DNA of 64,000 nt from Acrocarpospora catenulata (GTDB lineage: Bacteria; Actinomycetota; Actinomycetes; Streptosporangiales; Streptosporangiaceae), in NCBI RefSeq assembly GCF_018476525.1, contig NZ_JAHCST010000035.1, forward strand, positions 1 to 64,000, written 5' to 3'. Both the position numbers and the translations under genes were made by a program. Shown in pieces: positions 56,247-64,000 of the stretch (positions are counted from its first letter, which is position 1; each line of letters opens with the position of its first letter). The notes under the pieces were generated by a model. That model did no database searches. It was given only the letters and a program-made list of their open reading frames with translations, and was not told where the DNA came from.

Positions 56247-57703
56247 ACGGTACTCTCAAGCGCGCCGCCATAGCCTGCCTGGTCATGTTCGGCCTGCTCA
56301 TGGCGAACGTGAACTACCTCGGCGCGGTGAAGGCCGACGACTACCGGAACGACTCCCGCAACAAGCGCGCCTTCTTCGCCCGCTACAGCGTGGACCGCGG
56401 CTGGATCACCGCCGACGACGGCAAGACCACGCTGGCCAAGACGGTGGACACCAAGAGCGAGTTCCGCTTCGAGCGGGAGTACCCCGACGGGAAGATGTAC
56501 GCGCACGTGCTCGGCTTCTTCGCGCCGGAGAGCTCGCGCGGCATCGAGGCGGCGGCCGGGAAGTACCTGGACGGCAGCCACCCGGACCTGCTGGTCCGCC
56601 GGGCCATCGACTTCATCAGCAACGAGCCGCCCAAGGGCGCCAGCGTGGACCTGACCCTGGTCTCGCGGGCCCAGAAGGTGGCCTACGACCAGTTGCGGGC
56701 CAGCGGCAAGCGGGGCGCCATCGTGGCGATGAACCCCAAGACCGGCGCCGTGCAGGTCATGGTCTCGCTGCCGACGTACGATCCGAACACGCTGGCCCTG
56801 CCGAACAAGGGCAAGGTGGCGGACGCGTACAACAAGCTGGACGCGGACGAGCAGCACCCGCTGCTCAACCGGGCCACCGAGCGGACCTACCCGCCGGGCT
56901 CCACGTTCAAGGTGGTGACCGCGGCGGAGTTCCTGGAGGACGATCCGAGCCGCGGACCCGAGACGATGGTGGCCGCCCCCCAGGTACTGGACCTGCCGCA
57001 GACCACGGTGGGCCTGCCCAACTACGGCGGCGCCGCCTGTGGCGGCGGCCAGGTGACGCTGCGGTACGCGCTGGAGCGCTCGTGCAACACCCCCTTCGCC
57101 AAGTTCGGCATGGAGCTGGGCTGGGACAAGATGCGCGAGCAGGCGGCCAAGTTCGGGATGGGGGAGCCGGTCCCGTTCACCCTGCCGGTCGCCAAGAGCG
57201 ACATCGGCCCGGAGGAGGAGCTGGCCGCGCTGGCCCAGCTGTCCATCGGGCAGCGGAACAACCAGATGACCCCACTGCAGATGCTGCTGGTCGCGGCGGG
57301 CATCGCCAACGGCGGCACCGTGATGAAGCCGTACCTGATCAACAAGGTGGTCGGCCCGGACGGCGGGGTGCTGGACGAGGCCAGTCCGGACGAGCTGTCG
57401 GAGGCGGTCAGCGCCGACGTGGCCGACAAGCTCAAGCAGATGATGGTCTCGGTGGTGCAGGCCGGCACCGCGACCTCGGCGCAGATCCCGGGCGTGAGCG
57501 TGGCCGGCAAGACCGGCACCGCCGAGGCCGGTGACGCGCCCGCGCCGCACGCCTGGTTCATCGGGTTCGCCCCGGCTGACGACCCGGAGGTCGCGGTCTG
57601 CGTGTTCATCGAGTCCGGGAGCGCCGGCAACGAGGCCACCGGTGGCCACACCGCGGCGCCGATCGCCCGGGAGGTCCTGCAGGCGGTGCTCCAGTCCAAA
57701 TGA
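56243..57703 (+). CDS. pbpA: PbpA: class B penicillin-binding protein
   Basis: 486 residues, ATG overlapping rodA. One N-terminal membrane helix (IACLVMFGLLMANVNYL), a dimerisation region, then the transpeptidase with TYPPGSTFKVVTAAEF (SxxK), ERSCNTPFAKFGME (SxN) and SVAGKTGTAEAGDAP (KTG). It cross-links peptidoglycan with its SEDS partner. The stop overlaps the pknA start. Confidence 0.96.
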   Translation: MNGTLKRAAIACLVMFGLLMANVNYLGAVKADDYRNDSRNKRAFFARYSVDRGWITADDGKTTLAKTVDTKSEFRFEREYPDGKMYAHVLGFFAPESSRGIEAAAGKYLDGSHPDLLVRRAIDFISNEPPKGASVDLTLVSRAQKVAYDQLRASGKRGAIVAMNPKTGAVQVMVSLPTYDPNTLALPNKGKVADAYNKLDADEQHPLLNRATERTYPPGSTFKVVTAAEFLEDDPSRGPETMVAAPQVLDLPQTTVGLPNYGGAACGGGQVTLRYALERSCNTPFAKFGMELGWDKMREQAAKFGMGEPVPFTLPVAKSDIGPEEELAALAQLSIGQRNNQMTPLQMLLVAAGIANGGTVMKPYLINKVVGPDGGVLDEASPDELSEAVSADVADKLKQMMVSVVQAGTATSAQIPGVSVAGKTGTAEAGDAPAPHAWFIGFAPADDPEVAVCVFIESGSAGNEATGGHTAAPIAREVLQAVLQSK

Positions 57704-59064
57704 GTCACCCGCTGCTCGGTAACCGCTACCGGCTCACCGCCCGTATCGCCGCCGGCGGCATGGGCGAGGTGTGGCGGGCCACCGACGAGCTGCTCCACCG
57801 CGAGGTCGCGGTGAAGCTGCTCCGCGCGCACGTGGCCGCCGATCCCGCCTTCCGTGAGCGGTTCCGGAGCGAGGCGCGGATCACCGCCGGGCTGGCCGAC
57901 GCGGGAATCGCCCAGGTCTTCGACTACGGCGAGGAGGACGACGAGACCGCCTACCTGGTGATGGAGCTGGTGCACGGGGAGCCGCTGTCGGCCATCCTGG
58001 CCCGCAACGGGCGGCTCAGCGCCGAGGTCACCCTGGACGTGGTGGCGCAGGCGTCGCGCGGGCTGCAGGCGGCGCACCGGGCGGGGATCATCCACCGGGA
58101 CATCAAGCCGGGCAACCTGCTGATCACCGAGTCCGGCCAGGTGAAGATCACCGACTTCGGCATCGCGCGGGCGCTGGAGGCGGCGCCGGTGACCCAGACG
58201 GGCACCGTGCTGGGCACCGCCCAGTACGTCAGCCCCGAGCAGGCCTCGGGCACCCGGCTGACCCCGGCCACCGACATCTACTCACTGGGCGTGGTGACCT
58301 ACGAGTGCCTGGCCGGGCGGCCGCCGTTCATCGCCGAGACGCAGGTGGCGATCGCGCTCCACCACCTGAACGACCCGCCGCCCCCGCTGCCCGAGAGCGT
58401 GCCGCCGCCGGTGCGCGCCCTGGTGGCGGCGATGCTCGCGAAGGATCCGGCGATGCGGCCGGCCGGCGCCCGGGAGCTCGGCGACCGGGCGCTCGTGCTG
58501 AAGGACACCCTGGCGGGGGGCGGCCCGACCGAGCTGAACACGGGGCTGAGCACCGAGTTGCGCACGCTGACCGACCCGTCCGGGTTCGCGGTCCGGCGGG
58601 TGGGCTCCCCGCCGACGGGCGGTCCGACCGGCCGGATCACCCCGCTGCCGCTCCCGCCGCCACCCCCTCGCCGGCATGGCCGGGTGGTGGCCCTGGCGGC
58701 GCTGGTGGTGGCCGCGGTCGGGCTGGGCTCGTTCGCGTTGGCCCGGTTCGGGGGCGGCGAGCCGCCGGAGAGCGCGCCGCCGACGGCCGAGGTGATTCAG
58801 GTCTCGGAAGTGCCATCCCCGAGCCTGAAACCCACTCCGAAGGCTTCCAAACCCCCGGTTACAGTAACGTCGGCCCGTCCGTCGCGCTCGCCGTCGGCTA
58901 CCGTAAGCACGACGGAGCCTTCGCCCTCGGAGAGCCCGTCGCCGTCTCCGACCCCGACACCCACCCCGACCCCGACGCCCAGTGAGACTCCATCCCCGAG
59001 CGAGACTCCAAGCCCCTCATTAACCCCAAGCGCCGCAAGCCTCTCGATTGAGGAGACGCCATGA
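57700..59064 (+). CDS. pknA: PknA-type Ser/Thr protein kinase
   Basis: 454 residues, ATG overlapping pbpA. Kinase domain at about 8-270: RIAAGGMGEVWRATDELLHR, VAVKLLRAHV, HRAGIIHRDIKPGNLLITES (catalytic loop), ITDFGIARALEAAPVTQTGT and GVVTYECLAGRPPF. A juxtamembrane region, one transmembrane helix (VVALAALVVAAVGLGSFALA) and a long Ser/Thr/Pro extracellular tail with no PASTA domain follow. It directs growth and septation, acting with PknB. Confidence 0.94.
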   Translation: MSHPLLGNRYRLTARIAAGGMGEVWRATDELLHREVAVKLLRAHVAADPAFRERFRSEARITAGLADAGIAQVFDYGEEDDETAYLVMELVHGEPLSAILARNGRLSAEVTLDVVAQASRGLQAAHRAGIIHRDIKPGNLLITESGQVKITDFGIARALEAAPVTQTGTVLGTAQYVSPEQASGTRLTPATDIYSLGVVTYECLAGRPPFIAETQVAIALHHLNDPPPPLPESVPPPVRALVAAMLAKDPAMRPAGARELGDRALVLKDTLAGGGPTELNTGLSTELRTLTDPSGFAVRRVGSPPTGGPTGRITPLPLPPPPPRRHGRVVALAALVVAAVGLGSFALARFGGGEPPESAPPTAEVIQVSEVPSPSLKPTPKASKPPVTVTSARPSRSPSATVSTTEPSPSESPSPSPTPTPTPTPTPSETPSPSETPSPSLTPSAASLSIEETP

Positions 59065-59128
59065 CGTACGGGGTCGATGATGGACATCGGCGGCACCCCA
59101 AGATGAACGGCAAGGGACAGTGCAGGAA

Positions 59129-60964
59129 ATGACTCAGCCACGGCTACTCGGCGGTCGATACGAACTCGACGGCGTCGTCGGGCGTGGCGGCATGGCCGAG
59201 GTGTATCGCGCCCGGGACATCCGGCTGGACCGCATCGTCGCGATCAAAACGCTCCGTTCTGATCTGGCCAGGGATCATACCTTCCAGGCCAGGTTCCGGC
59301 GCGAGGCGCAGTCCGCCGCGTCCCTCAACCATCCGGCGGTCGTCGCGGTGTACGACACCGGTGAGGACATGACGGACGGCACGCCCGTGCCGTACATCGT
59401 GATGGAGTACGTGGACGGCCGTACCTTGCGCGACCTGCTCCGGGCCGACCGCAGGCTCATGCCGGAGCGGGCGGCGGAGTTGGTGGACGGCATCCTGCGG
59501 GCGCTCGACTACAGCCACCGCGGCGGGATCGTGCACCGGGACATCAAACCGGCGAACATCATGGTGACCCGCAACGGCGAGGTCAAGGTGATGGACTTCG
59601 GCATCGCCCGGGCGATGGCCGACTCGGCCGCCACCATGACCCAGACCGCGCAGGTGATCGGCACCGCCCAGTACCTCTCCCCCGAGCAGGCCAGGGGCGA
59701 GCGGGTGGACGCGCGCAGCGACATCTACTCGACGGGGTGCGTGCTCTACGAGCTGCTCACCGGCCAGCCACCGTTCACGGGGGACTCGCCGGTCGCGATC
59801 GCCTACCAGCACGTGCGGGAGGATCCGATCCCGCCGTCCAGGATCGACCCGGACATCCCCAAGTGGTGCGACGCGATCGTGCTGAAGGCGATGGCCAAGG
59901 ACCCGGTGCACCGCTATCAGAGCGCCGCCGAGATGCGCGCCGACATCCAGCGCGCGGTCCAGGGCATGCCGATGGACCCGCAGACGATGGCGCTGGCCAA
60001 CAACTACGGCCAGTACGCCGGGGCCGACCGCACCCGGGCGATGACGGCCGCCGGCGGCCCGCCCACCCAGGGCACCCGGCACATCGAGCCGTACGAGTAC
60101 GGCCAGGAGGAGCGGGGCAGCCGCAGCGACCGGCACCGGCAGCGCAACACCGGGAACACCGCGCTCAAGACGGCGGCCTGGATCCTCATCCCGCTGCTGG
60201 TCATCGCCTCCTTCATCCTGATCGGCTACCAGTTCCTGAGCTCCCCCGGCGGACCGACCACGACCGACAAGGTCGACGTGCCGATCGTGGAGAACCAGCC
60301 ACAGGCGGAGGCGGAGAAGCTGCTCACCGAGCTCGGGCTGAAGGTCACCCCGGTGCAGGAGTTCAACCCCGACATCAAGAAGGGCCGGGCGATCAGCACC
60401 GATCCCGGTCCTGGCAGCTCGGTGGAGAAGGGCAGCGAGATCAAGCTGATGGTCTCCAAGGGTGTGGAGACCATGCAGGTGCCGAACGTGATCGGCAAGA
60501 CGCTGGAGGAGGCGCAGGCCGAACTCCAGGCGGCGGGCTTCTCGTGGACGGTGACGTACAAGAACTCCACGTCCGAGCAGGGCAAGGTGATCGAGACCAA
60601 GCCGGCGCCGGGCACCGAGGCGCCGAAGGAGAGCAAGGTCCGGCTGACGCTGCCGACCGAGCTGATCGAGCTGCCGAGCGTGGTGGGCCTGCTGGCCGAG
60701 GAGGCCAAGAGCACGTTGGAGCAGGCCGGTTTCCGGGTGAAGCTGGTGCAGCAGCCGAGCGACTCGGTGGTCGCCGGTCAGGTCATCGACCAGGCCCCGG
60801 CCGCCGGGAGCAAGCACCCGCCGGGCCGGACCATCACGCTGGTCGTCTCCAGCGGCCCGTCGGCGGAACCGACCCCGGACGACACCCCGACGGACGACGG
60901 CGGCTTCCCACCCGACGTCACGGACCCCGGCGACGTCCCCATCGGCGACAACCCCAACGGCTAA
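59129..60964 (+). CDS. pknB: PknB-type Ser/Thr kinase with three PASTA repeats
   Basis: 611 residues from ATG at 59129 (MTQPRLLGGRYELDGVVGRG); GTG at 59120 is an alternative. Kinase: VVGRGGMAEVYRARDIRLDR, IVAIKTLRSDLARD, YSHRGGIVHRDIKPANIMVT, MDFGIARAMADSAATMTQTA. One transmembrane helix lies at about 352-374 (TAAWILIPLLVIASFILIGY). Three PASTA domains follow, at about 385-450, 452-515 and 517-585 (VPNVIGKTLEEAQAELQAAG, LPSVVGLLAEEAKSTLEQAG), then a Pro/Asp tail. PASTA binds muropeptides or lipid II. Mycobacterial PknB has four, so three is slightly short. Confidence 0.95.
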   Translation: MTQPRLLGGRYELDGVVGRGGMAEVYRARDIRLDRIVAIKTLRSDLARDHTFQARFRREAQSAASLNHPAVVAVYDTGEDMTDGTPVPYIVMEYVDGRTLRDLLRADRRLMPERAAELVDGILRALDYSHRGGIVHRDIKPANIMVTRNGEVKVMDFGIARAMADSAATMTQTAQVIGTAQYLSPEQARGERVDARSDIYSTGCVLYELLTGQPPFTGDSPVAIAYQHVREDPIPPSRIDPDIPKWCDAIVLKAMAKDPVHRYQSAAEMRADIQRAVQGMPMDPQTMALANNYGQYAGADRTRAMTAAGGPPTQGTRHIEPYEYGQEERGSRSDRHRQRNTGNTALKTAAWILIPLLVIASFILIGYQFLSSPGGPTTTDKVDVPIVENQPQAEAEKLLTELGLKVTPVQEFNPDIKKGRAISTDPGPGSSVEKGSEIKLMVSKGVETMQVPNVIGKTLEEAQAELQAAGFSWTVTYKNSTSEQGKVIETKPAPGTEAPKESKVRLTLPTELIELPSVVGLLAEEAKSTLEQAGFRVKLVQQPSDSVVAGQVIDQAPAAGSKHPPGRTITLVVSSGPSAEPTPDDTPTDDGGFPPDVTDPGDVPIGDNPNG

Positions 60965-60968
60965 CCGA

Positions 60969-60998
60969 GAACCCCTCCCCCGAGCGGGGGAGGGGTTC
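60969..60998 (+). terminator. Terminator of the fha-pkn operon
   Basis: A 13-base perfect stem GAACCCCTCCCCC/GGGGGAGGGGTTC with a GAGC loop, followed by TTCCT, five bases after the pknB stop. Confidence 0.9.
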
Positions 60999-61042
60999 TT
61001 CCTATTCACGGCACCCAATTTCGTGACGAAGCCACTTGCCCC

Positions 61043-61129
61043 GAGGGCGCGCCGGTGCCTGGACTGACGGAGCGCCGGGAGCGCAGCGACCAGAGCGGAG
61101 GAGGGAAGGCACCGGACCTGAGCGCCCTC
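61043..61129. repeat. Large nested inverted repeat in pknB-pabA gap
   Basis: Outer arms GAGGGCGC (61043-61050) and GCGCCCTC (61122-61129), inner arms CCGGTGCCT (61052-61060) and AGGCACCGG (61107-61115), enclosing a purine-rich core with GGAGCGC and GGAGCGGAGGAGGG. It is separate from the operon terminators on both sides and has no coding potential. It could form a structured RNA or cruciform. Confidence 0.55.
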
Positions 61130-61158
61130 GCCGCGATGCGCAGCATCGCCATGACACA

Positions 61159-61197
61159 GAGGGTTTCCGCCACTCGGGGGCAATGGCGGAAACCCTC
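61159..61197 (-). terminator. Terminator of the pabA operon
   Basis: A 14-base perfect stem GAGGGTTTCCGCCA/TGGCGGAAACCCTC (61159-61172, 61184-61197), located 30 bases after the pabA stop on the minus strand. Confidence 0.8.
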
Positions 61198-61227
61198 ATT
61201 GTGATGTCGTTGCCGACATGTCGGGCG

Positions 61228-61797
61228 TTACATGATTTGTCGGAGCCAGTTTCCGAGCAGTCGATGGCCGTGTTCGGACAGCACCGACTCGGGGTGGAAC
61301 TGCACGCCCTCGATCGGGGCGGTGTGGTGGCGCAGGCCCATGATGGTGCCGTCGGGGGTGGTGGCGCTCACCGTAAGCTCCGGCGGCACCGTGCCGGGGA
61401 CGACCGCGAGCGAGTGGTAGCGCGTCATGGTCACCGGGGTGGGCACATCGCGGAAGACGCCGCGGCCGTCGTGGCTGATCCGGCTGGTGCGGCCGTGCAT
61501 GAGCTCGGGGGCGCGGGCCACGCTCGCCCCGTACGCGATGGCGATGGCCTGGTGGCCGAGGCAGACGCCGAGCAGCGGCAGGTCGCGGCCGGCGCAGTGG
61601 CGGACCAGCGGGACGCTGACCCCGGCGGCTTCGGGGGTGCCGGGGCCGGGGGAGACGAGCACGCCGTCGAAGCCGGCGGTGTCCTGGAGGGTGACCTGGT
61701 CGCGGGGGCGGACGTCGCAGGTGGCACCGAGCTCGCGCAGGTACTGCACGATCGTGTGGACGAAGCTGTCGTGGTTGTCCACCACCAGGACGCGCAC
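61228..61797 (-). CDS. pabA: Glutamine amidotransferase of p-aminobenzoate/anthranilate synthase
   Basis: 189 residues, GTG start. Class I glutamine amidotransferase: VLVVDNHDSFVHTIVQYLRE, DGVLVSPGPGTPEAAG, LLGVCLGHQAIAIAYGASVA (nucleophile Cys) and EGVQFHPESVLSEHGHRLLG (His-Glu). It gives ammonia to chorismate. No trpE/pabB is beside it, and this location in actinomycetes is usually annotated pabA/trpG, possibly shared between folate and tryptophan pathways. Four bases separate it from the upstream 52-residue gene. Confidence 0.92.
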   Translation of the reverse strand: MRVLVVDNHDSFVHTIVQYLRELGATCDVRPRDQVTLQDTAGFDGVLVSPGPGTPEAAGVSVPLVRHCAGRDLPLLGVCLGHQAIAIAYGASVARAPELMHGRTSRISHDGRGVFRDVPTPVTMTRYHSLAVVPGTVPPELTVSATTPDGTIMGLRHHTAPIEGVQFHPESVLSEHGHRLLGNWLRQIM

Positions 61798-61801
61798 CCG
61801 C

Positions 61802-61960
61802 TCACCCTCCGACGGTCACCTGGTCCAACGGCACGTGGAGTTCCAGCCAGGGGAACACCAGGTACCAGAGTAGGGCGGCGGCCAGGGTGACCAGCAGCAG
61901 GACGGTGATCAGCTTGGCGGGCAGGCCGCCGGGCAGCAGGCGCCAGATGAATCGGTACAT
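61802..61960 (-). CDS. 52-residue single-pass membrane protein
   Basis: ATG at 61960 reads MYRFIWRLLPGGLPAKLITV, then LLLVTLAAALLWYLVFPWLE, and ends VTVGG. One strong transmembrane helix (about 17-40). It starts one base after the sortase stop and ends 4 bases before pabA, so it is part of that operon. Small proteins with this layout sit between sortase and pabA in other actinomycetes, but their role is unknown to me. Confidence 0.75.
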   Translation of the reverse strand: MYRFIWRLLPGGLPAKLITVLLLVTLAAALLWYLVFPWLELHVPLDQVTVGG

Positions 61961-61961
61961 G

Positions 61962-62633
61962 CTAGGTACGTCGTTCCTGGGTGGTGGCGAGCACGCCGTA
62001 CACGATGAGGCGTTCCCTGGCGGAGTATTCGGGATGGCAGGTGGAGAGGGTGAGCCGGGCCTGGGTGGGGCGTTTGCCCGGGTGCTCCGGGACCGGGTCG
62101 ATGACGTCGACCCGGGTGGGGAGCACGATCTTCACCCCGGTCACCCGGTAGGTGTAGCGGGCCTCCCGGGCGTCAATGATCACGTCGTCGCCCCGGCGGA
62201 GCTCGTCGAGCCGGTTGAAAGGCGCGGCGTACGTCGTCCGGTGGCCCGATACCACGAAATTTCCGATCTGGCCGGGGAGCGCGGTGCCGGGGTAGTGGCC
62301 GGGGCCCTGCCGGAGGTGCTCGGCGTCGATGCCCTCGACGATGGCGTACTTGTAGTCCGCGCCCAGCCGGGGAATGCGGATCAGCGCCAGCGCCCGGCCC
62401 AGCCGGATCCTGCCGAGCGCCTCCTCCCGGGCCGGCGGGCCCTCCGCCAACTGCCGCTGGAGCTCCTCCTGGTGGCGTTCGGTGTACGCGGAGGTCCCCC
62501 AGAGCAGGTACGCGCAGAACAGCAGCAGCACCAGACCGAGAGTGATGCTGACCTCACCGAACGTCCGCAGCATCACCCGCACGGCACGCGCTCCCTCCTG
62601 TGTCGCGGTGTACCACCGTACGTGCGGCGGCAT
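61962..62633 (-). CDS. Class E sortase
   Basis: Up to 223 residues; the GTG/ATG at residues 18-21 (VRVMLRTFGEVSITLGLVLL) is the likelier start. N-terminal transmembrane helix, then the sortase barrel with NFVVSGHRTTYAAPFNRLDE (His), LTLSTCHPEYSARERLIVYG (Cys and Arg). The TLSTC-HPEYSARERL pattern is that of class E, which joins LAxTG-type surface proteins to the wall of high-GC actinobacteria. No substrate gene is visible here. Confidence 0.93.
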   Translation of the reverse strand: MPPHVRWYTATQEGARAVRVMLRTFGEVSITLGLVLLLFCAYLLWGTSAYTERHQEELQRQLAEGPPAREEALGRIRLGRALALIRIPRLGADYKYAIVEGIDAEHLRQGPGHYPGTALPGQIGNFVVSGHRTTYAAPFNRLDELRRGDDVIIDAREARYTYRVTGVKIVLPTRVDVIDPVPEHPGKRPTQARLTLSTCHPEYSARERLIVYGVLATTQERRT

Positions 62634-62819
62634 CCCGGCGACCGGCGAACGGGCCCGCGTTGGCGATTTGTTTGCCCTGGGGGCCAGGGCGTATCGAGAT
62701 GCAGCCTGCCGTGGAATGGCCCTCAGGGGCAGGCCCGACTATTCTTACTCCGGACTTCGCTCGCGTACGCTTACTGGCAAACCCGCAAGACAGCGCGGGT
62801 GATTATCAGGAGAACTCCC

Positions 62820-63068
62820 GTGCCCAAATCCCACGTCCGCAAGAAGGCCGTCTACACACCGCCGCAGAAGACGACCACGGTCAAGGTCAGCCCGCGTTGG
62901 CTGGCGCCGGTCATGGTGGCGTCCTGGCTGCTCGGCATCGGCTGGATCGCCGCGTACTACGTCGTCGGCAACACCGGCCCGGTCTTCGGGGCGCTCGGCA
63001 ACTGGAACCTGCTCATCGGGTTCAGCCTGCTCATCTTCGGCGTGGTGCTGTCCACCAAGTGGCGGTAG
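62820..63068 (+). CDS. crgA: Cell division protein CrgA
   Basis: 82 residues, GTG start after AGGAG. Two transmembrane helices (about 28-50 and 62-80) follow a basic cytoplasmic tail: MPKSHVRKKAVYTPPQKTTT, PRWLAPVMVASWLLGIGWIA and GNWNLLIGFSLLIFGVVLST. It belongs to the divisome regulators of actinomycetes; it interacts with FtsZ, FtsI and others in mycobacteria and tunes septation in streptomycetes. Its place beside the pkn operon is conserved. Confidence 0.96.
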   Translation: MPKSHVRKKAVYTPPQKTTTVKVSPRWLAPVMVASWLLGIGWIAAYYVVGNTGPVFGALGNWNLLIGFSLLIFGVVLSTKWR

Positions 63069-63097
63069 CACGGCAGCGGGGCGTGCCGGGCTGAAAC

Positions 63098-63118
63098 TTT
63101 CCACAGGCTTTATCCACA
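63098..63118 (+). promoter_or_regulatory. DnaA boxes between crgA and the rhomboid gene
   Basis: TTTCCACAGG (63098-63107, near consensus) and TTATCCACA (63110-63118, perfect) sit in tandem in the convergent gap. Confidence 0.55.
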
Positions 63119-63149
63119 GCCTGGGGAAACCAGCCCGGCCCCGGCCGAC

Positions 63150-64000
63150 TCACCCGCCGTATCGCCGTTGCACTTCCGCGATCAACGCGTACGGCTCTCC
63201 GAGCGCCAGTGTCGCGACGAGGACCAAGAGAATCACCAGGGTACCGCCCAGCTGCACCGCGGTGCGGTTCCGCTCCGGCGCGTACGCGAAGACGAGCGCC
63301 ACCAGGCCGCCCACCAGCAGGCCGCCCAGGTGGCCCTGCCAGCTGATCCCGGCGACGACGAAGGTCAGCACCACGTTGATGCCGATCAGCCAGAGCACGC
63401 CACGCGCGTCGTACCCGAGCCGCCGGGAGACCACGAAGAGCGCGGCGAACAGGCCGTAGATCGCGCCGGAGGCGCCCACCGCCGGGTACACGCTGGCCAG
63501 GAAGACCGCCACCGAACCGCCCAGCGCGGAGAGCAGGTACAGCGCCAGGAAGCGCAGGTGCCCGAGGCGGCGTTCCAGCTCGGGGCCGATCGCGTACAGC
63601 GCCCACATGTTGAACAGGATGTGGGTGATCGCGAACGTGCTGGTCGGGGGCAGGTGCAGGAACGCCCCGGTGATCAGCCGGTACCACTCGCCCTGGGCCA
63701 CGTGGCCCGGCGAGGTGTTGAACTGGTTGACGAAGCTGTTGCCGAGGGCGAACTCCGCGAAGTAGGCGAGCACGTTGATGACCAGGAGCGTCCAGGTCAC
63801 CCGGGGCACGGTCACCGCGCCGCCGCCGAAGACGGCCTTGGCCTGCCGCACATCGCGGTTGCCCTCGCGGACACACTCCACGCACTGGAAGCCGACCGCC
63901 GCCTCACGCATGCAGTCGGGGCAGATCGGCCGGTCACAGCGCTGGCAGCGCACGTAGGTCTCGCGGTCGGGGTGCCGGTAGCAGGTGGGGACCGCTCCCG
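63150..64000 (-). CDS. Rhomboid-family intramembrane serine protease (5' end cut by window)
   Basis: At least 283 residues; the frame remains open to the right edge (VPTCYRHPDRETYVRCQRCD), so the true start lies beyond 64000. An N-terminal B-box-like zinc finger has CYRHPD, CQRCDRPICPDCM and CVECV. Six transmembrane helices with the rhomboid dyad follow: VYPAVGASGAIYGLFAAL (GASGAIYG, nucleophile Ser) and ISWQGHLGGLLVGGLVALVF (His). HILFNMWALYAIGPELER is the conserved loop. It cleaves membrane proteins within the bilayer; substrate unknown. The internal methionine seen as MRCQRCD is not the real start. Confidence 0.92.
   Translation of the reverse strand, partial: GAVPTCYRHPDRETYVRCQRCDRPICPDCMREAAVGFQCVECVREGNRDVRQAKAVFGGGAVTVPRVTWTLLVINVLAYFAEFALGNSFVNQFNTSPGHVAQGEWYRLITGAFLHLPPTSTFAITHILFNMWALYAIGPELERRLGHLRFLALYLLSALGGSVAVFLASVYPAVGASGAIYGLFAALFVVSRRLGYDARGVLWLIGINVVLTFVVAGISWQGHLGGLLVGGLVALVFAYAPERNRTAVQLGGTLVILLVLVATLALGEPYALIAEVQRRYGG

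Noticed and set aside
59144-61183. 679-codon minus-strand frame
   Set aside because: Antisense shadow of pknB, rich in Arg, His and Leu without any domain.
61887-62819. Long plus-strand frame ahead of crgA
   Set aside because: It lies antisense to the sortase gene; only the last 82 codons are the CrgA protein.

Overview
The window is a GC-rich actinobacterial chromosome segment, most likely from a Streptosporangiaceae-type actinomycete (Nonomuraea/Streptosporangium/Microbispora-like). This rests on the strong GC bias, many GTG/TTG starts, proteasome activator Bpa, CrgA, a class E sortase, a polyprenol-dependent mannosyltransferase set and the classic fhaA-fhaB-pstP-rodA-pbpA-pknA-pknB cluster. 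That cluster, CrgA, the rhomboid protein and three perfect DnaA boxes place the window in the origin-proximal core. Genus assignment is inference.

Positions 1-16,540: accessory region anchored on the 3' end of a tRNA-Ser(UGA) gene (minus strand, 16542-16630). It reads as remnants of actinomycete integrative and conjugative elements (AICEs, pSAM2/SLP1-like). Backbone genes are a KorSA-like GntR repressor, an SCO3933-family protein, a Pif-like Nudix protein, an HD hydrolase, tandem-winged-helix GntR regulators and two paralogous XRE/PLD-like proteins. The transfer gene and the integrase are joined in frame into one ORF (11499-12902): the N-terminal third of a TraB/FtsK protein runs straight into the catalytic half of a tyrosine integrase. 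The motor, rep, xis and the integrase N-terminus appear to be deleted, so the element is probably a deletion derivative. Cargo is dense in known or candidate defence modules: a TcmP/DUF5131 pair with an XRE regulator, a minimal CBASS (CD-NTase plus S-4TM pore-forming effector) led by an overlapping GntR gene, an AbiTii-like membrane protein, and a DUF262-HEPN operon. Two IS fragments (IS3, IS256) and two pairs of duplicated non-coding segments suggest stepwise accretion of more than one element.

Positions 16,650-24,130: core genes, namely an EspI-like ParA/MinD ATPase, a quinone oxidoreductase, bpa, a HAD hydrolase, a cold-shock protein, serS and pheA. Positions 24,130-33,150: envelope glycan genes (GT87, MptB-like mannosyltransferase, a GT2 enzyme, a large phosphatase-fold membrane protein) mixed with DUF4446, STAS and a small CxxC protein. 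This stretch is unusually rich in tandem repeats, both intergenic and in frame inside genes. Positions 33,150-38,420: a two-component pair, a 57-residue membrane protein, an RsbW-like ATPase, a PAS-GAF-PAS histidine kinase and ogt.

Positions 38,500-51,670: a DUF4239 membrane protein and a proline-rich surface protein; cytX under a TPP riboswitch; a thiolase/HxlR/hydrolase set that looks like an insertion; rhodanese; a MarR-cupin divergent pair; an Fpg/Nei glycosylase; TenA (thiamine salvage, same pathway as cytX); GPP34; an LCP ligase; and a translationally coupled CNNM/CorC pair. Positions 52,171-64,000: tRNA-Leu(CAG), the FHA/phosphatase/SEDS/PBP/kinase operon controlling growth and division, then pabA/trpG, a 52-residue membrane protein, sortase E, crgA and a rhomboid protease cut by the right edge.
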